Source: Marisa cornuarietis (lineage: Eukaryota; Mollusca; Gastropoda; Architaenioglossa; Ampullariidae). From it: DNA of 64,000 nucleotides. The stretch lies in NCBI GenBank assembly GCA_004794655.1, contig SMMW01000521.1:1022001-1086000 (forward strand), in the 5' to 3' direction. Shown piece by piece: positions 38,875 through 49,620 of this stretch; position 1 is the first letter of the stretch, and the number at the start of each line of letters is the position of its first letter. The notes under the pieces were generated by a model. It had not been told where the DNA came from, did no database searches, and saw nothing but the letters and a program-made list of their open reading frames with translations. The position numbers were made by a program, and so were the translations under genes.

Positions 38875-40968
38875 GTTAATCCTTATCCTCTTAATTAAAG
38901 CTTCTTCCACGAAAAGGTCTTCGTTAATTTAGCACGTGTTGAATACCGATTGTATCTTCAGTACAGAACACAACACATGGGACGCTACTCCAGCACTCGC
39001 TACAAAGAGGAAGTGGGTCGAAGTGTCGACAAACGTGCACTATTTCAAGAATAAGTATTATCATTTTTTAGAAAAAATGCTTATCTCAAAGTTTGAATGA
39101 ATCGAAACAAACAATTTTAACCCAAAGTGGAAATATTGACTTTTTGTTTGAAGAGCTTGACTTGGCGTTCTCCCGAAAGCTGATAAACCCAACAATCCCA
39201 GGGTGACACAACACATGCAGATTGCAGTTGATGATATTATTGATTAGAACACGTTATTAATTGTGATATGAAGTGAACTTTCATTTAATTTTATTTTATT
39301 ATAGATTTGGACTATATTAGAAGAGGTTATTGTTAAGTATCTCGTGGCTCCTTTGACTCTGGTTATTTAATTTTGCTTCTACTGTGGAGAAGAGAGCTAT
39401 ATATGGGAGAGATAAATATAGGCGAGAAAGTATTTTAACAATTAAGTAGGGAAAGAAACAACATTTTACTCAGTATTTACTTTTTCCTTTCCTTACATTT
39501 GCACTCTCTAGCCTCAAGACGATCACTTTTACGTACTTTTACTTTGCGGGGTGGGGCGGTCGCACACACACACACACACACACCAGAAAATCCACCTTGT
39601 GACTGTTTACCACCTACCAGTTAATCACAGTTGAGTGTCTGGCCTTCGATACCTAGTTAACGGTTGAGCTGGCGTGTGTCCATTTAAGATTTTAGATATA
39701 ACAGCAAGGTTACGTGGGTTATCCTCGATTCTTGCAAACATTTAATTATGACTGTACATAAGAATAGATCCTTAAGGTTCTGTCAAATACATTTGCACTT
39801 TGTGTGGTGGTGTACCTGTGCATCGTTTTTATCATGCATCAGAAACCTTGCAGACAAAAAAGAAAAAAAAAGAAGAAAGGAACAAACAAGTAACGCAGTG
39901 GAGTGTCTGCCCCAAGGGAAGGAACTGCAATGTGGCTCAACGAACGGGGCTTGCGTTGCTTCCCTGGAGTACCTTCGCTTTTTCTTGTATGATCGCACAA
40001 TAGGGAAATAGTAATAATTATTGTTGTTGATAATGATGATGATGATTTATGCTTCTGTAAGGAATGTATGCAAATTTGCGTTCCACGATCGTTTAAGGTC
40101 ATCATACCCCTCAGCCCACTCGTGTACCCCACCCTCAATGTAGTGCACCAGGCAACGGTGACGAGTCTGTTGTAACGCCTGTATAGTGTGTCTATATAGC
40201 TGAACAGGAGCAGCTTTTTCTTTGTAAATATTTAAATATTTATATAGAGCAAGCCAGTGAGTTTAGATCTTTGCTTTCCACTTGTAACACGTAACCATTT
40301 TTCAAAAACTGTTATAGAATTATTAATTATGCTTCCAATGTTTGTGTTTAGGAAAACGGGCCTTCTAAGGCTGGTAGGTTCGATACTTGAGTGGTGAAGT
40401 GAACTTCTCCCTCCCCCCACTGGCCCCCAGTTAACCATTCTGTATCTGATTCCTTAGAGGGTTGGGAAGGTAAGGCAGAGAGGGAGAGGAGATAGGTACC
40501 GGCCGTACCGCTCTTGTTAAAAAGTAACCCAGAGTAAAGAGCGGTCTCAATCACCTCGCTCTACAAAGGGACTACTTGCTGATGCTACCGCTGCGACCTT
40601 CGCAAAGTGTATCACGGTATGATTAAAGCAGCGTAAACTATTATACCACGATCAGGACACCCAAAATGGCAATCGTTTTGTTGTAGTCGTTGAAAGAGGG
40701 CGTACGTGTCCTGAGTGCATGCGAGCAGTAACTCACGTTTGTGACATTATTGGTGGAAACTTAGCAGGATGCCAAGCATTGGCAATCAGCTTGTGTTACT
40801 GAGCGCCACGGTATCCATCACCATCCCCAGCGCTGGCGCAACAGTTGCACGCCAAACACCCACCCACTCCGCTCATACAACATAAATAAGAAAGGAACTG
40901 CAATAAGGCTCACTGCATAGATCTTGAATTGCTTCCCTTGAGCAGACACACACACACACACACACACA

Positions 40969-41005
<37 letters not shown>

Positions 41006-41077
41006 AATAAACACGAACAAAACTATTGTTCATGTTATTAGCGAAAAAGATTCGAAAGACGGTCAAAATATTTCAAG
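38875..41077. other. POLR2H upstream region and intergenic DNA
   Basis: The POLR2H promoter should lie in the first few hundred bases above 38874, but no TATA-like or initiator element was convincing. The rest holds a CA run at 39562-39582, a probable minus-strand dispersed repeat at 40360-40490 and simple repeats. Transcription of POLR2H and deacetylase-like copy 1 is in the same direction. Confidence 0.4.
40945..41006. repeat. (CA)n(CT)n(CA)n compound microsatellite
   Basis: A CA run, a CT run and a second CA run, lying just beyond the poly(A) signal of deacetylase-like copy 1. Confidence 0.95.
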
Positions 41078-41083
41078 TTTATT
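41078..41083 (-). terminator. poly(A) signal AATAAA of deacetylase-like copy 1
   Basis: A canonical AATAAA hexamer (minus strand) sits 74 nt beyond the stop codon of the 41.1-46.3 kb gene, implying a short 3' UTR. Confidence 0.7.
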
Positions 41084-41156
41084 GCACAGTCTACAAACGA
41101 ATCGCTTCCAGTGGATAAGAACTGTTTGGTAGAAGTCGTGGAGAGGGGTCGGGGGT

Positions 41157-42643
41157 TCAGCACGACCACGGTTCAAAGCTGTCGGTTTCACTGTTTGGCA
41201 CGGGATATTTCACCCAGGCCAGGGACTGGGAGACAGATACGATCCACGTGTCCTAGAAACGAGAAACAAGTGGCACGCAATCACTTTCGTCACAGAAAAC
41301 GAAGACATCGGGCATAACAGATCTGAGATGTTATCAGAGTTAAAGGTCAGTTTGTGTGTTTTAATACATTTTGTCACTGGGAGGGGGTGGTGAGGAGGGG
41401 AGATGGAACAGGGCCCGTACTTCCTGCAGTAGACTTTTATCCGGTTTGTAAGCCATCTAACTTGGTCTCAGACTAGACACATTCCAAATCGGTCCTAATT
41501 TCCATGCACACTTACCAAGGAGGAGTAATTTGAAAGCAACGCATGAAGAATAAATATTAAAGACAAGAAATTATTACATTTAGAGTCAATGGCTGAACTA
41601 TCTACTGTGCTGCTACGTTTGAGAACAATTGAATCAGAAATTGCAAAGTGCTGATAAGAAAACCAATAGAAACAAACCTTATGACCTAATGTATCGTTTG
41701 TCATTGGGGTTCTCACCTCAAAGTTGTCCCTTACAAACTGAAGGAACTCCCTTGTGCCCTCCAGTCTATAGGGCACAGCCAACCAGTCCGGGCTGATGAC
41801 AACCATGAATGGCGTCTTAGTATCCTCGTAATGCTGCAGGAAACTACACGAAAACACAATATTTATAGAGTTATAAGACTTCCTTGTATAAATAACATAC
41901 TACATATATTGATTCATATCTACAGAAATCTTATAATGTACATAATAAAATCTCAAAACTCGGTTTATTTATACAACAAAGATTTATAGCTTAATATATT
42001 TGTATAATACAACCAGATAGACTAATGGCCCTTGGAAGAAACAAGGTTCCCCACCCTTGCCTTAGAAGGGTAGGGAATGCAACGAAGCGCTTAAAAGCTA
42101 ACCCCGAGTTATGTTAGGGCTTTAACACCCCACTACCTAACGGTCGTAAAGAACTTATCTATCTAACTTCATTATATAATGTAACACATCATTGTATAAA
42201 CATACAGAATTGCTTAACGTCGTGATATAAATATATAACGCTGCAATAATTCACGTTATTAATATACACTGTTTTAACACCACTAGATTCTTTACTGTTC
42301 CTAGAAGCACGGACTAACTGATTCACGCTCACCTACAGATGGACTCACAAAGTCACATATCTATGTCTAACCTTCCACTGAAGAGTTCAAGGACATCCTC
42401 CTGAGTTGCCACCCCTGGGCAGCCGGAGGGAGTCGCGCACTTGCTGCCTCTGAACTCCAAGTCTGACACAAGGTACTGCCATATAGCTGTCGGGTGCGAC
42501 AAATCACAAAAATCTATATAACATCTGTCAGATACAACGTACTATTCAATATACAACACCTTTAAGATAAGACAAACACAAAGAACTGTTATACACCTCT
42601 CAGATACGGACAAGCTTTAACCATTCTCATGCAACGAGTGCGT

Positions 42644-42708
<65 letters not shown>

Positions 42709-43475
42709 CAGGGAGATGGATAATTTACTGTTACAGCATTGACACGTCTGAAACCGAAAACCATCCCATTATCCGGTTCGAAACTCGTGTGGCGTAGCTT
42801 ACCTTCTTCAGCTGATCCTGATTTTAAAATGTGTACCTGACTGCTTTAAGAATTAGAATTAAATTTTTTTTTTAATAGAACGCTTTACCTTACTAACATT
42901 ACGTTGCGGTTACGTGCATGATGTCGTAAAGCACACACTTATCATTAGGCATCAAATGCGTCTTACAAATTTATTTTCTTCTCCCCAACCTTAACTCTGA
43001 CTAGTCGTTGGGTGGGCATGATGAGATGGAGCAATAGGGGTGTAAGTGCGCCAGCTGACCTTGTTTTGTGCCCCTCTGAGGAGGCCTCAGATGATCTCCC
43101 AGCTGACGGCCTGTCCACTCCTTAATGTTATTTAGCCAGCAGCTAATACATTTACAATCATACAGATCGTAACTACGCATTCTCACTTTCTTATTTCCTT
43201 CTTGATTTTTTTTTTTTTTGTATTGCTTTTGTTTTGTTGCAATGCAAGGGGCCAGGTCTTATGTAGCCTTCTCCCCCTCTCGTTGCCTTACCCTTCCACG
43301 ACTCTTTTTCGGAAACAGGTACCCATTTCTGACGGCTGGGTTAACTGGAGCGAAATTTCCCTGCTCCAAACGAGTATCAAACTCGCGTACACACGAGTTT
43401 GAACACTCAATTGTCCTCAGCTTCTTCATCCACAACACGTACAGATGCAGAAACATAATTCACAGATACACGAGA

Positions 43476-43523
<48 letters not shown>

Positions 43524-44298
43524 ACACATAGTCATGCACATGTGCGTGGAAACACCACCACCCCCTTAACAACAGCAATAGCAGTAAAACAACAAGAATA
43601 AGGAAGGACTTCCACCTGGAAACGCCTGGTCTGGCGCGGCCCCGTTGTCACAGCGTGGCGCCCCCGTTGGAAAGTCGTAAGTGTAAGGCCACATCAGACC
43701 GTATGTCGATGCCGTGCAGCTGGCGTCGTACTCAAACCCGTCGGTGACGAGGGCACTGAACTCGTCCGTCCCGCCCGGCCTGAGGTTAGGTGCGCGAACT
43801 CCTACAATCTCCCACCTCGAGACGCCGCTGATCTCAACTTGGTCGCGAACCGCTGTTTCCATATCAAAGAGTCAAATTCATGTATCTATCACATAAAAGA
43901 GGAGAATATTGAATACATATTTTACATTTCACTAGCGGAGCTAGCAAAGATTTATGCTGACTCATCACTTCCACACTTCTCCTTCTTGCAGGAGCTAGAG
44001 CGGTCTTGGCCACTGTGTAGCATGCATGTTGCATAAGCTTTTAATTATGTGCTTCGTTGTAAGCTTATCATCGGTTCGTTTGTTCACTCAGGACATTGCG
44101 CGAGCACCACTGACCTGACCACCAAGCTTTGAGAAGGACCTGCTATACACATCTCAGTTTATAACAGCAGCAGTTCTCATGCCTTTGAACGAAGGAAGAA
44201 GGTTCAATTGTGTGTTTTTTTTAAATTTTTCCCAGCACCATATTGTGTGATCTCTTTTTACGTGAAAACGCTCTTCATAAATTCAGTTGCTGTTATTG

Positions 44299-44344
<46 letters not shown>

Positions 44345-46290
44345 AATATGGAAGATTTGCAGGGGAAGTGGTGAGGGAGCGGTTGTGATATAAAGCCAAT
44401 ATATTACCTTTTGTCGAAATCGAGAAAATTACATCAAAAATAAAGTTAAAAAAAATAAAACTCGACCAACCAAATGGCTACTTTTAAACGCAAGTATTTT
44501 CGTTGTTCAGAAGGTACATGGTCAAAAGTTATGACAGCTCAAGGTCGAAAATATTTTCAAAGTATTTTTATGCATCTCTAAAAATCCTGTTGGTTTACAA
44601 CACAGTCTTCATCCCGAATAATCCCGACGCCCTCCACGTTCCACAGTGCAATATTAGAAAGAAAACGATTGACTCTGTTACACACAAAGAACAAGAGCAA
44701 ACACAATAAAAATATAAGATAAAAAGCAAAAGAAAAAAGTAGCAAAAATAAGAATGAAGACGCAGAGCTGGAATACTATGTCTCATACCGGCGAGTCCAA
44801 GGATCCAGTCATCACGAGTGGCGGGGACCGTGCCGTCGACGGAAGTGACCCCGATCTCGTGACCCAGGTCGTAGAGCTGCTTGACGGCGCCGAAGTCCGT
44901 AAAGTTGATCTGCGGGAAGAACGTGCCGGCGGCGGGACAGTTGTTGGGGTTGGTAAAACCTGTGGAAAGAACACAGGATTTATCGTTACTGGTGTCTTTC
45001 TTTCTTTGTGTGTGTGTGTGTGTGTGTTTTGGCCTTGTTGTCGTCGTCTTTGATGTTTTCGCTGCCATCGTTGGTGTTGTTGTCGTCATTAGTGTTATCG
45101 ACGTCGTTGGCGGTAGTTGCTAATGTCGCAATCGCTGGTGATGCTTCTCAGTCTTGTCTTTAGGTGCTACTAGTCTGCTGCGAATGATGTTGGACAGTTT
45201 GGCACGGAAAATGACCCCGCTTTTCTTGGGGGTGGCTTTTGTGACACCTTTGACGTATGGGATGGTGACACACCCACTCCGTGTGATCTCTGCTGAATAA
45301 CGGGTGGGCAGAGGTATTAATTCTTCCAGGTAAGAGCAATGCCCATTTAGGGTAGTCCGAAGTGTTGATCACTTCCTTCAGGTTTCGAAGTTCTCCATAT
45401 CATTGTTCGATGACGGACAGAGCGGATCACCCCAAGAAGCAGTAGTCATGAAGCAAGAGCAAGTCGTTCCCAGAGGGAAAAATGTGTAACTCAAGGAAAG
45501 GCGTCTTGTTTTTGAAGTTATAAAGTGGTGTCCAGACACCGCGGACACTGATTCTGATTTGTGTTTCTTTACCGTAGGACGGAGGTTTTCAAACTTTTCC
45601 AGACGCGTACCACTTTTGAAAATTCGAATTGACCGAGTACCAGCTCCCAACCCTACATAAAGCCCCCTAAAATATTTATACACATTCTTTTATTTTGGCC
45701 CATGGTGCTCGCGTACCAGTAGTGGTACCGGTACCACAGTTTGAAAACCTGTGCCCTAGGACATCTTTGCCACCACTTTATAATTACAGCTCCAAGGTAA
45801 AACAACATCTACACAGCTTACAATTTTTTAAACAAAACACTTTGCATTGAGCTTTCCATGTTGCTCCAGGGCAACAACTTACCCTCGCTTCATAACTACG
45901 GCCCCAGGCTATGTTGCAGAGATTGATGACTATTAAACTGGAGGTACTGAACGGTTTGAAGTAGGCAATGAAGACCACCTCATCGTCGACCCCGGTCATC
46001 CTACTGTTACCTTCTTCATATTTGAAACACTGACGCTTAAGGCGATTCTCACCTTCAAAGAGCTTCAGGTAGTAGTTGAAGTTGGCATCATTGATGGCAT
46101 ACTCAAAGGTGAGCAGAATGGTCTGAGGAACGTCGTCGATATCGAGGCCTCCAGGCGCACTGTAGTCGGACCAACACCGGCAGCTGGGCAGCTTGCAGTT
46201 GTCCCCAGGAGTGCACTGGCCCTGCGCTGACGTCAGACTAACGACAGTCGCTAGGAAAAGGACCGGAAGTGACAGCCTCGCGAATAGCAT
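41157..46290 (-). CDS. secreted chitin-deacetylase-like protein, copy 1 (downstream copy), catalytic motifs lost
   Basis: Six exons join into an intact 327-residue protein: 46053-46290, 44789-44959, 43616-43852, 42372-42486, 41717-41843 and 41157-41252 (stop 41157-41159). Residues 1-23 look like a signal peptide. A Cys-rich entry (C26, C32, C37, C39) and PGGL lead into a NodB/polysaccharide-deacetylase (CE4) fold. Landmarks are NPNNCP at 83-88, RAP at 156-158, YDAS at 178-181, WPYTYDFP at 191-198, an IWQ block, a DVLELF-type helix, and a C-terminal DTWIVSVSQSLAWVKYP segment. Motif 1 (normally TFDD) is TFEY at 61-64. Motif 2 (normally H-E-I-A-S-H-S-I-S-H) is HEIGVTSVDG at 113-122, so both metal-binding histidines are missing. 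There is an N-glycosylation sequon at N98. No chitin-binding or LDLa domain is seen. The start is chosen for the signal peptide, and an acceptor-like CCCAG immediately precedes the ATG. Deacetylase activity is unlikely; a binding or matrix role is inferred. Confidence 0.92.
42047..42077. repeat. short hairpin in intron 4 of deacetylase-like copy 1
   Basis: TTCCCCACCCTT and AAGGGTAGGGAA form a near-perfect 12-bp stem with a 7-base loop. No function assigned. Confidence 0.4.
42645..42706. repeat. (CA)31 microsatellite
   Basis: An uninterrupted 62-bp CA run in intron 3 of deacetylase-like copy 1. It is the longest pure dinucleotide run in the window and likely to be polymorphic. Confidence 0.98.
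43250..43400 (+). repeat. dispersed repeat family, right part
   Basis: The segments CTCGTTGCCTTACCCTTCC, ACAGGTACCCATTTCTGACG and GCTGGGTTAACTGGA match the middle and right of the 50.6-kb copy. It lies in intron 3 of deacetylase-like copy 1. Confidence 0.55.
43478..43528. repeat. (CA)n microsatellite
   Basis: A CA run with two CG interruptions near its right end, also in intron 3 of deacetylase-like copy 1. Confidence 0.95.
44297..44342. repeat. (TTA)n microsatellite
   Basis: About fifteen TTA units in intron 2 of deacetylase-like copy 1. Confidence 0.95.
45573..45762. mobile_element. hAT-like MITE in intron 1 of deacetylase-like copy 1
   Basis: Inverted ends GGAGGTTTTCAAAC and, from the other side, GCACAGGTTTTCAAACTG bound a 174-bp element (45581-45754). 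Flanking 8-mers CGTAGGAC and CCTAGGAC match at 7 of 8 positions. TTTTCAAAC-type ends followed by CGCGTACCAC, with an 8-bp duplication, are characteristic of hAT-derived MITEs. No coding capacity. Confidence 0.65.
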
Positions 46291-46705
46291 TCTGGGAAAC
46301 AAAGCGAGATGGAGTGTCAACAATCGAGCACAATTTTGAAATGTTGCGCTCACTGCTAAAGAAAGTAAGGTGGTTTAAAACACAAACTGATCTCGGAGGT
46401 CAGGTGATATTAAAAGCCTTTTTATGTAATTCAAACCTGATGTATCTATTCCGGTCGCATAAAACTCTGTCTCGGTACCCGACAAACAGTTGTAAAGCTT
46501 TTCACTCTTCTTTTCAAAAGGAGTATATGATTAAAAACTAGTTTTCATATAGTTTTTTTTTTAATACTTAAATATTTATTTAGTGTACACTATAACACGA
46601 CACTGTTAAAGCTGTGAGACTTTAAATTTTGGGATTCGCGAGGTGCAAAGGAATTGCAATTAAATAGAACAAATTAAATAAACTCCACATTCTTTATTCA
46701 CTTAC

Positions 46706-46765
46706 CTGTCAAAGTGTTGCGAGTAATTTACAACGTGTCAAGAGCGGGAGACTCCAGTACAACAT
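46706..46765 (-). other. putative non-coding first exon of deacetylase-like copy 1
   Basis: A strong donor (GACAG then GTAAGTGA) lies on the minus strand at 46706, about 416 nt upstream of the start codon. An acceptor-like TTTGTTTCCCAG directly precedes the ATG exon. Together these suggest a spliced 5' leader. The 5' boundary is a guess, since no transcription start can be read. Confidence 0.35.
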
Positions 46766-47059
46766 GAACTCTTTCTCTCTCGCTCTCTATGCATCAGATC
46801 GGCGGTAAACGGGACAGATAGCTGGACAATTTTTTGTCGGGTAGGTGTTGTCAGACAAGGCAGACACCCGAAACTTTGAAGGACATGACATCATCAAGTG
46901 CTTGTGATAAAGAAATGAGAATTACAGACATGCTGTTTCTGTTGACTATCGCAAGGTTACGGGGACTTGAAGATAAAAGATGAGTTTCTTCTAACGGGAA
47001 TCAGTTTACAGCTAACCTCGTACTTGAACATTTTTAGGCACAAGGAATATATGTTGTGT

Positions 47060-47081
47060 TATATATATATATATATTGTGT

Positions 47082-47131
<50 letters not shown>
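47060..47131. repeat. (TA)n(TG)n compound microsatellite
   Basis: A TA run at about 47060-47076 passes into a 48-bp TG run at 47084-47131. A further imperfect GTGT-rich stretch reaches 47235. It lies between the two deacetylase-like genes. Confidence 0.95.
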
Positions 47132-47132
<1 letters not shown>

Positions 47133-47239
47133 GTACGTGTGTGTTCTATGTGTGTTGTCTATGTTGTATTATGTCTATGTGTGTGTTGGGTGTGTGTTCT
47201 TAGTTCATTTATTGTGTTGTGTTATGTGTGTGCGTGCGT

Positions 47240-47425
47240 AGTTAGGAGACCTCAGTAATAGTCATCCCAGCTGCCACGATTGGGTACTTGACTCCCAAGA
47301 AGACTAGGGAAGGAAAGGCGACAAGGGAGAGGAGATGGGCTCCGCCCTCAGGTAAAGCTGGTCCCAAAAAAAAAATTAAGGTCTCTAACTATTACCTCCC
47401 TAACGACCTGAAAGGTCAAAGGAAG
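47240..47425 (-). repeat. dispersed repeat family, minus-strand copy
   Basis: The minus strand reads GGTAAAGGTCTTCC, then CAGGTCGTTAGGGAGGTAA and further on a CTGGGTACTTGACTCC-type segment matching the family. It lies between the two deacetylase-like genes. Confidence 0.55.
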
Positions 47426-47577
47426 ACCTTTACCTACATGTATTTTCTACTAAAAGTATATCACGTATACATTACAAACTTACGAAAAGGAAATGTATGC
47501 AAAGTCATTCGTCTTTTCTTTCACTCATTCCTCATTATCGCATCTCTCTTACTTTCTCTATCTTCCTCTCTTTTATC

Positions 47578-47578
<1 letters not shown>

Positions 47579-47623
<45 letters not shown>

Positions 47624-47655
47624 TTAGAGAGAGAAAGAGAGAGAGAGGAGAAAAA
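47579..47655. repeat. (TG)n then (GA)n microsatellite
   Basis: A TG run of about 42 bp followed after a short gap by a GA-rich tract. Intergenic. Confidence 0.95.
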
Positions 47656-48297
47656 GAAAAACAAGTGTCAGATATAAAAATAAGTTTCACAAGTGTACAC
47701 ATACCATTACCTGTTATATAAATCATTAAATAAATTATAAAGTTGTTGTGATGTTTGGATTGTCAGGCACCTTGAGCCAGTCAGATCTACATATAAACGT
47801 CAGGAGACGCGGGACTAAAGGCCAACAGATAACCTGACCGATGAGATCATCGTCACGTTTATCAGCCGAGGTAATAAGCGCACGAGTCATGGCGATAAAC
47901 AAGCACTCGATGTGATCACGCGTTTTTCTTTATATCATGGACTAAAGCTTTTAAATTCTAGGTATATCTCAGATTACCTCACTAGGTCTCTCCGTATCTC
48001 GTATCGGAAAGTCACAGTGTGGTCGAGATGGCTTCAATACACATTCATACAAACAGACATCGCCAGACTTTCACATCTAGTTGCGTCTTCTGGCTTTTTC
48101 CATTTAATCGATGGTTAAAATAAAGTAATACTTTTTTTCTGCATTTGTGTGTTTATTTCTATACGTCATTAGAGAAAGGGAAGATTGAACAAACGATATT
48201 TAACGGGATGGAGATTTCTTTAATAAAAAAATAGACAAGTACAATATGCTCTCACGAAAATCACGACAAACGCATCAATTCAGATGAACAAAATAGA

Positions 48298-48317
48298 TTT
48301 ATTACTTTATGTTTATT
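48298..48317 (-). terminator. poly(A) signals of deacetylase-like copy 2
   Basis: Two AATAAA hexamers on the minus strand (48298-48303 and 48312-48317) lie about 335-350 nt beyond the stop codon of copy 2. They are the nearest clear signals seen. The region is AT-rich, so chance occurrence is possible. Confidence 0.4.
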
Positions 48318-48648
48318 TTTCCCATTTTATTAGATAGCCTCGGGAGTTATTTTGTTGTCTTCCACAAAGTGCACTGTCATACACGGTACCGTTTCTTTTG
48401 AAAGTATTACAGATTGTCTTTCTTTTGAATCCTTAGGTCGGTTAAATGTATTTGTTTAGGTGGTTTGTAGCAAAGCTTCCCCAACTCAAACTAAAAGTTG
48501 TATGATCTGAAAGGTACAAGGTCGAGGATCATGATGTAGAAGAATACTTTATACCTGCTCAATAAACTACGCCACTTAGCCTGTCCTTCTGAAGTCAGGG
48601 TAACACAAAAGAGAAGCGAAATAATTCTTGGCAACACGCAAAAAGCCA

Positions 48649-49589
48649 CTACGCCAACCCTGGTCCAGAACATGACCAAGGGGCATAATCCGTGGTGTTA
48701 GCGTTCGAGACTGGATTTTTTATCCATTCAAGAGACTGGGAGGTTGTCAGGATCCATGTGTCCTGCAAAGAATAAACAACAAAAAGGACTCATCTTGTCT
48801 TCATGTACTTGTCAAGCTAGAGCAATTGTTTGACTCCAACTGTTCATATAAGAAGGAGATATTGAGTCTTCTCCAGGTTCAGCTTCTTCAAAGAAAAAAA
48901 AACAAAGATCCTGGACTCTGTTATTTGACCAATCATGTGTCAACATGCCCACTTTCTTCTCAAAGCACGGAAGAAAATTAATTGCGGCTCAAACTATAAG
49001 CAATTATTTTGTGTGTATATTTTGTTGTCGATTGTATGTTTTTTTTTCTGTGAATCTCTTGTATGGACAAACAGAACAAAGTGACGCTGCATGCAAGTAG
49101 GTTTTAAACTTAAGCAGAAAAATATGTCCGTGCTTAACCAGTTGTTCATATTACCACTCGCTCATTCACACACTCACGCACGCACGAACTCATTCGCTCG
49201 CTCAAACGATGCCCACCTCGAAAGCCGCCCTTATATACTGGAGAAATTGTCGGGTGCCGTCCATCCTGTACTGTTCCAGAAGCCAGTCCGGTGTAATGAC
49301 GATTATAAAGGGTGTTCTGCGACCTTGGTAATGGTTCACGAAGCTGATACGACACACAAAACAGACAGAATGAGTTCACAGTTCACAGTGAGGGTTATAG
49401 GGATGGGAGGAGAATGACCCCCTCCCCCCAAACTACATTTAATTTCCCCTCCCCGAATATCTGTGTTCTTCATTACTACAACACAGAACAGTCGCGTTTG
49501 ATTATAAGTAGTGTACTAAACATGTAAAACTAAAGTAGTACTAATGCACTAACACAGTACTGTACTAAAAATGTTGCACTATTGTAGCA

Positions 49590-49620
<31 letters not shown>

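Larger units (their letters stand above)
46766..48297. other. intergenic spacer between the two deacetylase-like genes
   Basis: About 1.5-2 kb holding two TG microsatellites and a minus-strand dispersed repeat. It must contain the promoter of copy 1. No TATA-like element stood out near the putative first exon. Confidence 0.45.

Noticed and set aside
44754..45123. Open frames on the plus strand opposite exon 2 of deacetylase-like copy 1
   Set aside because: They are shadows of the real minus-strand exon plus a TG microsatellite.
46291..46353. An upstream Met that would extend deacetylase-like copy 1 by 21 residues
   Set aside because: The extension precedes an acceptor-like CCCAG and would bury the signal peptide. 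The Met at 46290 gives a clean signal sequence.
47056..47258. Cys/Val-rich open frames on the plus strand
   Set aside because: They are translations of a TG microsatellite.
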